From NCBI GenBank assembly GCA_036346275.1, contig JAYEVK010000475.1, positions 124,001 to 188,000 of the forward strand: 64,000 nucleotides of DNA, written 5' to 3'. The DNA is from Otatea glauca. Taxonomy: Eukaryota; Streptophyta; Magnoliopsida; Poales; Poaceae. The notes beneath the pieces were generated by a model that had not been told where the DNA came from, did not search any database, and saw only the letters and a list, made by a program, of their open reading frames with translations. A program made the position numbers and the translations under genes. Below are positions 54,390 through 64,000 of this stretch, in pieces; the first letter of the stretch is position 1; every line of letters begins with the position of its first letter.

Positions 54390-55581
54390 GTAAACTTACC
54401 CAATCGACGTCCGTAGCTTTCGAGCTCCATCTGCGGTGATGTGGTTGATCCTTCCACGCACCGTTGATTGCGGGGTTGCTCCAGCTTGACCTGGCGCACG
54501 ATTTCCTCCTGAGGTTGGTGCCTTGGCCGGTGTTGTTCCCAAGTTGAAACGAACTGGCATGATGCCTCCCTTCTGTGGACACCTATTGGAAAAATGTCCT
54601 GGCTCATTGCAGGTATAGCATCTTTTCACTACCGACTGCTGATTCCCTCCTGGCGCATTGTTGCCCTGTACTGGGGTTTGAAAATTTTGATTGGCAGGGC
54701 GAGGTACAGGGGTTGATGTCTTGTTCACAGCTGGTGGTTGGAATCTAGCAAATTGTTGTGGTGACATCCTCAAACGTAGATGGTTTGGACGTCCACCCTG
54801 ATTAGTCATCAAGCGCTTGCGGTTCTCACCCAGCTCTTTGCGTTTATCTTCTAGGATCAAAGCCTTATTGACTAACTCTCGAAAACGGAAAATTGTGGGT
54901 GATCACCCCACTGCGATCTGAATTGATCCCTTCATGAAACGAGATTGCCTAGCTTTATCTGTCGATACGTCTTCAGGGGCATAGCGAGCTAACTGAGTAA
55001 ACTTGTTCAGGTACTCGGCCACTGGTTGGCCTCCTTGTTTCAAAGCCCTAAACTCTTCCTTCTTAAGGTCCATCATTCCCTCCGGGACATGATACTGGCG
55101 AAAAGCATTAGTAAACTCCTCCCAGGTGATCTCTTGTGGGGCTCCATGAGCGGCACAGTAATTCTCCCACCATTCTCGGCGGTTCCTTCAAGTTGATGAG
55201 GCGTAGAGCACCTTCTCATTGCCCTCACACCGAGTGATGTGCAGCTTCTTCTCAATTGTCCTAAGCCAGTCATCGGCTTCCAAAGGGTTCACATTTCCTG
55301 AAAAAGTTGGCGGCCTAGTCCTCATAAAATCTAATAGCTTTGAGTGAGGTCGGGGTCCACCATGGTTGTTCGAGCTCTGTGGTTGTTGTTGGTTCTTCTT
55401 TGCATTGGTCATCTGCTTGCATCTTGCATCATAGTCTGCATTAGTTGAGTCTCTTGGCAAGAAACGCTCCCAGGTTCTGCATGTCCACTGGCGGTGGTTG
55501 AGGGCTACCTCCGTCATTGGGGTTGTCATTCTGACGCAGTCCACTTCCTGAAGCACCGCTGTTTCCTCGAGTATTCACCAT
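54390..55581 (-). pseudogene. Chromovirus gag (broken)
   Basis: A likely start is ATG at 55581-55579 (MVNTRGNSGASGSG), followed after a frameshift by RTRPPTFSGNVNPLEADDW and the Gag core (about 55310-54900, much shifted). The Gln/Pro-rich linker contains a CCHC zinc knuckle, CYTCNEPGHFSNRC, at about 54628-54587, followed by the Gly/Ala-rich stretch up to the protease. Confidence 0.8.
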
Positions 55582-56795
55582 CTGATGATTGCCTTTTAGG
55601 TTAGGGACGGTAGATGTAGCATAGATAAGAAGTAAGACTTTCTAAAGCGGGGAGATAGGTTATACCCAACTGAAATAATTCTTTATTATTCTTGGTATGG
55701 CTGCTTATTTAAGCCTACAAGCTTTGCAACACATACTGCACACTCAGCATTACAAAGAAGCAAACTAACACGAAACCTTCACGTCAACTAAAAGGTAAAG
55801 ACTAACTTAAAGACGCGACTCACACTCGAGTCTCAACACGGCTCAAGGTCGACACTCACTCATCCACCACCTCGGTGAGGCGATCCGCGCAAACACCGGC
55901 GGGTGGTGGCATAGGAGCGAACCTATCCCGATGACCTACTCTGGGTCCTTTGCAACAACGGGTCCGCACTCCTCTCGCTCCCTCTCGCTCCTCGGGATCC
56001 TCCTCGGACTCCTCTGCGGCTCTGAACTCCTCGGGTCACGCGCTCCAACTCGCCCTCGACCGCCTCCGGGGCCTCTCCCGGCTCGATAATCATCCCGATG
56101 GTCAAGCACGGGTCACCTCAAGCTCTGCTCTGCCACTCTGAGTGCCTCGCATACGATCTCTAGCTCTGGTAGTATCTCTCATATGATCCTCTGGGCAAGG
56201 GCGAACTCCGCAAGGTGTACCGCAGATGGCACACTCGTTCTCCACGATCCGTCGGCGTCGGCATGCTTGAGCGTCGGGTGAAGGCGAACATCGAGTCGTG
56301 AAGCTCGTCGGCGTAGTCGCGGCGGACACGGCGAAGAGCAAGTCGGCGACCTCTGAATTGCAACCTCGTGCGAGAATCTTACGGCGAGAGATGTTGATTG
56401 GCACGCTAGCTTCCTCATTCTCCCGAGCGTAGATAATCGACTTGCAAATAAATCCCGGTGTACACCATTGGTCGACCGGTGCCTCCTCGGTAAAGCGGAC
56501 GATAGAAGCCTCCCAGCGTCGAAGAACTCTCCACACTCCATGGCGTAGCCACCGGTGACTCCTCAAAGGTCGAACGATCGGCATCGCTTCACAAGAACTT
56601 TGAATAAGTTCTCCACTCGAAACGGCAAGTAAAACGGGTAAATTCAGCAAAGGCAAGAAGTAGAGAATGAGATGAGTCGAGAGTGTTTTATTAGTCAAGT
56701 TTAGATTTTCTTTTAGAAAATAGTTTGGACACACACAAGACACATCCATACTATCTAGGGCCAAGACCTACGGTCGGTATGCTCGATACCACCTC
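55582..56795 (-). other. Chromovirus primer site and leader
   Basis: The primer site next to the LTR reads GTGGTATCGAGC on the minus strand (about 56792-56781), where the other copy at 48079 has GTGGTATCAGAGC; one or two bases are missing here. The 1.2 kb leader is non-coding. Its first 230 bp are duplicated at 47841-48081. Confidence 0.75.
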
Positions 56796-59700
56796 TGAAG
56801 GACCGAATCCATCGATTCAACCCACTTTGTGTTTACCGCAATATTCCGGGATCAACGCTAGTGCACACGACTCAACATTGGTACATATCACATCATACTC
56901 AGCGATAATAGAATAATAGTTCATTCATTGATATAACTAAAGGTATGATCTTATGACCAACTTACATTATTAAGCCACGCAGGCAAGACGAAAATATAAC
57001 TAACGATTAAGCGTGGAAAGTAGAAAGCGTAGTTAGCTTATCATTCACCACAGCAACCGACAAGGCTCGGACCCTAATGACTCGTGTCTTCTGGACTTCA
57101 TCTTCCAACACAGTGTAGATTCCTCAACTGTTGATTATTGTTGTTTGGCAAGGGTGAGAGTACTTAAAGCACTCAACAAGTTGTGCCTGAATGCAATTCT
57201 ATGTATCTATATGTAAGGCTTATTCCAATGGATAGGCTATCATGGCTATTTTGCAATAAGCAGCATTTATGAACAAATACAGTAAATAGATTGTAAAGAA
57301 TGTAAAACAAATAACAATAGTAAATAAATTCAGGATTTCTCAAGTAAACCAAGTTTCCAATCCTAAGTCAAATTCCATCTTCCATATGGCATTCCGCCAT
57401 CCCAACCATGTTGTCCAATTAATTAAGCTAACCCTTAACTGTAATTCCCGAGCATTGCTCAATACCGCGAGCACGGCTATCCGAATAGTTTCACACTCTG
57501 CAGAGGTTATGCACTTTACCCACGTGATACAACCAAACACCACCAAGGCGAGTGATCATAACAAAGCCTTTACAATGCTCTGGCTTAACCGGATACTACC
57601 CGCTAAGGTTTCAACACTGGTGGGTCTGAAAACCATAACCAGGGCCCCCTCTTGCGCCATGTGAATTACACCATAACTCGGGAACTCACACCGTCCACGA
57701 TAGTACCAAAATCAAGACATTGCAAATTACTCACCTAGGTGGCCCATACGGACATGTGGTTGCATGATTGACTCAGTCAAAGGCTTGCAAGGTTAAGTCC
57801 TTAGTGTGATCAAGGCAAGACATCCACATACCCTCGCCCATTGGGCCCACCTTGGCCTCCTCGCCTTGCCACTTGCCCCAATCTAAATTATCATCACCCG
57901 GTTGATTACCAAGCACCACGTGCCATCAACAATTCAACATCGTTGCGTGACATGACTCGCCACAACAACTCAATCTCATCGTGTGATCCCACATGACACA
58001 CAAGTTCATAACATTGTTCCATATTCCATTAATCAAGATTAATTATCAATGATTACGACACATGTGATGGCGTGGCACGGCTAAGCAACTAATACGGTCT
58101 AAACCTCCAATGTTGATCATAATTACTAATCAACTATATTAAACCAATCTAGGGTGACAATGGATCATGGCATACAATGACAAGGTAGGGTATAGATCAA
58201 TCGGTATATTAGCTAAGCCCAATCTAGTTTGAAACAATTGTATATTTGAAACATATATAATAGGGTAAAACAAATATAGCAATTTTATAAACATGGGTTC
58301 AACATGATCAAAGCACAACTTGCCTTGGAATAGGTCTGATCTTGATCGAAGCTTGCTCTTGAGTTGCTTGATCTTCCTCCGAAGCGTCACACAATTCAAC
58401 GTCTACGCGTACCCAAGAAGAAAAGCAAATAAATACCAAAACAGAGAGCAATTGAACTCCAAAAATCAAATAAAATTCACCATTAAATAGATCTCAATTT
58501 TACAAATTTTTAGAAATTTGAATCACTCAAATCCGAGTTAAATTGCAAAAGATATAGCCTTTTGAAGTTTGAAATAAATATGAAATCGAGAAAATCGAAA
58601 TTCGAAATTAATGATTTATTTTAAACGAAAAGCGATTTATTGCGTCATCATGACGTCAAGATGACGCCACAATGAACCGGACCAATCAGAAGCCGACGCG
58701 TGGCCTCGGTGCATAGACCCGGTCCACCGCGTAGCGCGGGTCCACGGCGAACCCGGCTCATGACTCCTCGCGCGCTGCCACGCGCGCGGCACCGATTGGC
58801 GGCGGTGGACGACGCCATCCGATGCATCCAGATCCCATCGGACGGTTGCCGGCCGGTGCACACGCGGCAAGATCACGAGCACAGTTTGAGATCCAGCGGA
58901 CGATTAATGAAGGTTTTACGGCCACCGAGAACACGCGGCGAATCGAGACGTCGGGCGAAGATCCAACGGCCCAAAGCTTCTCACGCTAATGGCGTCGCCG
59001 AGACAAAATCCGCCGGCGAGGAAGGCGACGACGCTCCACGAGGCGCCCGGCAGTCTCGACGCAGCGAAAACTCGGGTTTTGACGCGCGCGGACAAGGACC
59101 TCAACGCACCCGTAGGCTCCTTAAATAGGCGGACGGAGGAGCGTGCTGAGGCGAAGAACATGGACTCGAGTCCACCGGAACCGCGGCGGCGGAAGAATCC
59201 GAGACGGAGGCGACACACGAGGACCCTCCGATGACAAATGAGCGGTGGGATTCGAGGAGGCGTGGGTGGATCGATCCGCTCGAACCAACTAACGAACACG
59301 ATTCAAACCTTCCCAAACCAGACGACTTAACCACGACCGTCCGATTCGATCCTACGTCCATTGGCGCTAGGGTTTGCGATTTACACGCCGAAGGCTCCGG
59401 CCGTCCGATGGAAGATCAAGAAGTTTGCCGCCACCTCCACTCACGGGCGGCCGACGACACGGACTCATGGGCTCGGCCCATCAACATTCAAAGGAATTTT
59501 CGGCTTTTAGCAATTAAAATAATTCCGTAAATTCGTTTTATTTATTTTAAAGGATAAAACTATTAGGAAAAATCCAAGAAAAATCTCAAAAATACTTCGA
59601 GACATTCTGGACTCAAATAAAATATTTTTGGCAAAACTTTCTTTGGACTTTGCACAGATTTAAATAGATTTGAATAAAAGGCAATAAACTTGAAATAAGA

Positions 59701-59803
59701 ATTAATTCAAATAAATCCAGAAAATCCAAATAAATTCCAGAAAATCATAATTGCACTTTTAAGCAATAAAATAATATTTAAGCCAAATTTTTGGGATGTT
59801 ACA
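56796..59803 (-). repeat. Chromovirus 5' LTR (3008 bp)
   Basis: Minus strand TGTAACATCCC at 59803 to GGTCCTTCA at 56796. It aligns with 48082-51102 throughout, but small gaps in either copy are frequent and often fall in CTG, CAG or CCTGG words. Confidence 0.9.
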
Positions 59804-62780
59804 CCCACTTTGAAAAGTAATCGGTTGCGGCCAAAATAAATTTATGGCCTTTACTCGAAGCAGGAAATATTTGGCCGATTATATCTATTCCCCAACCCCT
59901 AAACGGCCAAGGTTTAATAATTGGATGTAAAGCCGATGCTGGTGCTAGTTGTATGTTGCTAAACTTTTGACATGTTTGACATCCTTTATAGTATTTAAAA
60001 CAATCCTCTAGCATTGTGGGCCAAAAATAACCTGTCCGTCTGAGCATCCATTTCATCTTATTTCCGATTGATGGGAACCACAAATCCCTTCGTGTACTTC
60101 ACCCATTGCCACCCGCGCTTCTTCAGTTTCAAGACATCTCAACAACAAACCTTCCATAGTCCGATAATATAGTATATCGTCCAAAACAACGTATTTCAAC
60201 GCCTGTTGTCGTATCTTTCGTTCTGTCAGCTTGGATGAATCGACTAGATAATCTTTTATTTGCGTTCTCCAATCAGCAATATCTGCGCACATGACAGCCT
60301 TGTTCACCAGTTCAGTCTCCTGACTTTGGTCAAAATCCTTATATTCTGATGCTTGCTGAGCTAAAGCATTAGCTCTATCGTTCAATTCACGAGGAATATG
60401 ACCGATAGAAAATGACATAAAAGAGCTGATAATCCCTAAACATTGTTTTGAATATCTCAGTAGTATTTCATCCCGACATTGGTATTCTCCCTTTATTTGC
60501 TGTACTACCAATAGTGAATCACCATATGCCTCAACAGCTCTTACTCCAATATTTTCTATCAACAGTAAGCCTTTGAGTAACGCTTCGTACTCGGCCTGGT
60601 TGTTGGAGCATCGGCTATTTAGCCGGAATGCAAATTCAAAGCTATGCCCTTTGGGTGAAGTGAGTCACGATCGATACCATTACCTTCCCGCATCTTGATC
60701 AGTCAAAGAACGATTGCCATGGTGCTACCAAGACTAAGTTTGCTCTTGTGTCATGTCTGTTATAAAATCGGCTAGGACTTGTCCTTTGTTTGCTTTGGCG
60801 ATTCATATGATAAGTCGAACTCGACCAAGGCGTAAGCCCATTTGCCAAGTCGACCTCGCAGAATTGGAGCTGACAATATGTATTTTATAACATCGGTTTT
60901 GCAGATGACCTTACAAGCCGATGCTAATATGTAGTGCCTTAGCTTTGTGCATGAGAAGTACAAGGATAAACATAGTTTTTCGATAAAAGGGTATCTGACT
61001 TCTCCGTCCAGCAACCGTCGGCTTAAATAAAAGATAACCCTCTCTTTACCATGCACTTCTTGTGCCAAAACAGCTTCAATAGTATCTTCTTGGTACGAGA
61101 CATATAACACGAAAGTAATCCCTTTTGAGGTGCAACCAAAGCGGAGGGTTGGACAAATACCTTTTGACTTCGTTGAAAGCTTTCACGCGTCGGCTCCCAT
61201 ATAAATTCTTCATTGTCCTTCAACTTCGATAATGGAGTAAAGGCACGAATTACGCGAGAAAGGTTCGAGATGAACCGGCGGAGATAGTTAATTTTGCCAA
61301 TCAACTTTTGTAATTCGTTTTGCATGTCGGTGGTTCAAGATTGGCTATGGCCTTGACCCTCGTTTGGTGACTTGATTCCTCTTTCATGTACCATAAAGCC
61401 TAAAATTGTTCGGTGACGCACGAACGCACACTTGTAAGATTCATCTTCAAACCGTGCGATCTTATGTTTTTAAACACCTCTCTAAATCGGCGGATGTTGG
61501 AAATCGTCTGCAGATTTTACCACTACATCGTCAATATATATTTCGACAATGTGGCCGATTAAATCATGAAAGATCAGATTCATTGCCCGCTGATACGTTG
61601 CTCCAGCGTTTTTCAAGCCGAAAGTCATTACTGTCCATTCGAACAATCCTATTGCACCAAGACATCTGAAAGCCGTCTTTGGTATATCGGTTTCTGCCAT
61701 GAGTATCTGGTTATACCTGGCATTACCATCTAGAAAACTTATGATCTTGTTCCCTGATGCAGCATCGATAAGCATATCGGCTATTGGCATCGGGTATTCA
61801 TCTTTTAGCGTCGCCTTGTTTAAATCTCGAAGTCGACGCATACCGAAGCTTTCCATTCTTCTTCATGGTGGAGCGATGTTGGAAACCCACTCGCGTGTCG
61901 GCGGGCCTAATAAATTTTGCTTACAACAACCGTTCTATTTCTTCCTTTATGACTTGGTACAAGGGTGGATTAAAACGTCGGGATCTTGTTTAAGCGGCCG
62001 ATAGTCCGATTTTATAGGTAGCCGATGTTCCACAAGTCGACGGCTTAATCCGGGCATTTCGTGATATTCCCAAGCAAAAGCAGTCCTTGTAATCCTTAAG
62101 GATTTTTATTAGTTTTTCTTTGTACTTTACACCTAAATTTGCACTAACAAAAGTTGGTCTTTTCTATCACCGCTACCTATATCGACTTCTTCAAGTAAAT
62201 CGGTGGATGTGAAGCTTTGACCTAACTTCTCAATTTCTTCAAAATCTTGATGGCCGTAGCTATCCGTTGTTTGCCGATAGCTTTGCATTTTATCTGCGGC
62301 GCTTTCAATGTTTTTCTTGTCCCCATCGGCGTAATACTTCATTTGCCCGATCAAAAGTGCCCGGCTTGACACTGATCGACATGAGACCTGACTTGCTCAC
62401 ACAAATGAAATCGCAGTCGTCCAGCGCCTTGCCCGATATGCAGCCAGCTTCTTCGTGTTGCCAATTCGCATCGGAGCTAGCCATGGCAATGTGAGCCGAT
62501 ATATCGGCTGTAACGACCTCAACTTCCTCTCCGTTCCATTGAACAAGCGCTTGATGCATGATCGATGGGATCTGACGAGCTTGCATGAATCAATCCCGCG
62601 AGCGACCTGCGTAGTTTCCTTTGGCATCAATTACAAAGAATGATGTCGGCAAGGTCTTGCCGCCGACAGTCAGCTCAGTGACCATGACACCCTTTGCTTC
62701 TGTAGGGTCACCTGTGAAGTCATTCAGAACCATGTTAGTTTTGATTAAGTCTTCGTGAGACTTGCCCAGTTTTTTGCATG
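59804..62780 (-). pseudogene. Tat-type pol: protease, RT, RNase H, second RNase H, integrase N-terminus (broken)
   Basis: Reading down from about 62760: the protease end (TELTVGGKTLPTSFFVIDA, about 62690-62635) and the linker with SIMHQALVQWNGEEVEVVTA (about 62565). RT is at about 61950-61400 with DLNKATLKDEYPMP, ISFLDGNARYNQI, FRC...FEWTVMTFGLKNAGATYQ and the active site YIDDVVV at about 61540. RT ends and RNase H starts at 61325-60772 (GKINYLRRFISNLS, VIFYLSRRLLDGE). A second RNase H of the type found in Tat elements follows (CSNNQAEYEALLKG at about 60612, DSLLVVQQIKGEYQCRDE, RELNDRANALAQQAS). The integrase HHCC region (WPTMLEDCFKYYKGCQTCQ, about 60010) and the first catalytic Asp (GIDIIG) end at the insertion, 59804. 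Frameshifts near 61480, 61100, 60770 and 60060 kill it. Confidence 0.85.
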
Positions 62781-64000
62781 TCGGTATGCGGCATCAGTTC
62801 ACCGTGGCACCCCGTCTACTAGCATCCTTGATATCGACTTGCCATTTATATACCCTTTCGGATACAATGGTTTGAGATGCGATGATCACCTTTGGGTTTC
62901 TCAAAGATGGAGTTACGCTTGCGCGAACACGGTGAGCAAGCGCCACTTTGGCGATTCGATTCGACTACGAACTCGGTAAACAGCGTGAACACCATGTTAA
63001 TATCCATTGGGCGTGTCATCCCGAATCATGGGAGAATCAAGTCATCACCGATTGAAATCTTCTTGGCTTGTTCTTTTCTTCTCCACTCTTTTTGGCGCAT
63101 TTAAGCGGGCGAAGTTCGTTAAACGCCGTCTCTCTCTCTCTGCGTCGGCCTCACGAATCTCTTGCGTCCTTAGCCTCACGAAGCCGTCGTCGTTGCGATC
63201 GGCTCGGGCGGATGGACACCACCAGGTTTGGGTTCCACCGCCCGTATTTGACCCACCAAATCTTTTGATTAGAAGCTGGTCTTGTCGTCTTGTCTTGGCT
63301 CGGTTCTTGATTCGGTTTAGATATTCTCTCGTGGACCGGCCTTCGTGACTTACGCCTGCTCTCGATCGGCCCGGATAGCCTATCTCGGCGATTGCCTTGG
63401 CCAATCGTCTTGGGGATAATGTTCCATCGAGGCGGTGTACGGTGATGGTAACGCTACTCTTCTTTCCCAAAGCAAAGCGCCAAAGGACACCTTCTATGTG
63501 CCTCTCCTCATTCTCGAAGACGGTACAAATTATCCGGCCGTGGTATTACTCCGTGGTCGGCTATTCATCCTTCGTATTTCTCCATTAATTGTGAGAACGT
63601 TGGACCTGACCTTTTCGCTGGATGCCTTGATGGAGATTTCTCTGCTTTGTACCATTTACCCACCTGGGGATCCCCTTGGGTTTAATGTTTCTTGAATTTT
63701 TTCCTTCTTGATCGGCTTCTATTTGTAAGGAACCGATGGTAATCTTCAGTGTTTGGCCGCCGTCCGAGCTTGATTGTATGTCGACTTGTCGGCCCTTTTT
63801 CTGCACGTCTTGCATCGGCTCTTTTCCTTTAGCCGAACACTACACCATGTTGATGGGGAACGGATCAACATCAACTTGCATGGTCGGCTCATCGGCAAAC
63901 TTCAACCGACCATCTTCAATAGCAGATTGAATCTGTTGACGAAAGATATTGCAATCATTAGTGTTATGCGAATAAGAATGATGCCACTTGCAATACCTGC
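62781..64000 (-). pseudogene. Tat-type gag, C-terminal part (runs off the window)
   Basis: The right edge holds the region homologous to the end of the plus-strand gag at 39000-39300: about 63930-63840 corresponds to KLKFAEERTMQLDADPFPINMV, and 63815-63650 reads VDIQSSSDGGQTLKITIGSLQIEA. Two further frames, 63470-63045 (KSSVTITVHRLDGTLSPRRLAKAI) and lower-coordinate fragments, lie between gag and protease and are strongly frameshifted. The gag start and the 5' LTR must lie beyond 64000. Confidence 0.75.

Larger units (their letters stand above)
47739..59803 (-). mobile_element. Tekay/Del-type chromovirus (Gypsy) nested in the Tat integrase
   Basis: Bounded by the exact duplication CCCAC (47734-47738 and 59804-59808) and inserted in the integrase gene of the Tat element. 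On the minus strand: 5' LTR 59803-56796, primer site (tRNA-Met type), leader, gag, protease, RT, RNase H, integrase with chromodomain, polypurine tract, and LTR 51102-48082. A second primer site with leader and a partial LTR end follow (48081-47739). The 3-kb LTRs, Met primer and C-terminal chromodomain fit the Tekay/Del group. The additional partial unit inside one target duplication implies recombination after insertion. Confidence 0.9.

Overview
The window is nuclear DNA of a grass (Poaceae), inferred from plant-specific element lineages (Sirevirus-type Copia, Tat- and Tekay-type Gypsy, Ac/Ds-like hAT, a plant LINE), intron-bearing antisense ORFs and a typical plant mTERF gene. Only one credible intact host gene is visible: an mTERF-family organelle protein on the minus strand (3872-5077). 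Almost everything else is transposable elements inserted into one another.

Left part (1-5460): non-coding DNA with a foldback MITE (794-1303), a short minisatellite, one copy of a duplicated segment (1810-2185), the mTERF gene, and a half copy of the same MITE about 115 bp upstream of the mTERF start.

Central nest (5464-32500): an old LINE lacking its reverse transcriptase is split by a 25.8 kb Sirevirus-type Copia element (Copia A, 5781-31584, target duplication TATAG). Copia A's gag is itself split by a second Sirevirus-type element (Copia B, 9185-21249, GACTT), and Copia B's 3' non-coding region holds a solo Gypsy LTR (18148-19079, CAAAT). All three target duplications are exact, so the order of insertion is certain. 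Copia A keeps an env-like third gene, a small ORF behind a TATA box, and arrays of LTR palindromes. All gag and pol frames are broken by stops and frameshifts.

Middle (32606-36523): a 1.8 kb hAT element (8-bp duplication with one mismatch) carries a fragment of a bHLH-MYC transcription-factor gene. A second copy of the duplicated segment follows, interrupted by a Ds-like element whose empty site is the left copy, and then one end of a PIF/Harbinger-like element.

Right part (36524-64000): a gag-only Gypsy element (36524-41008, GTGAC) lies on the plus strand. From 42507 to beyond the window's right edge lies its autonomous relative on the minus strand, a Tat-lineage element with gag, protease, RT, RNase H, a second RNase H, integrase, and an antisense, intron-containing plant-mobile-domain gene with its own TATA box. 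Its integrase is split by a Tekay/Del-type chromovirus (47739-59803, CCCAC) that carries an extra partial internal region and LTR end, a product of LTR recombination. No tRNA or rRNA genes and no CRISPR-like arrays were seen.
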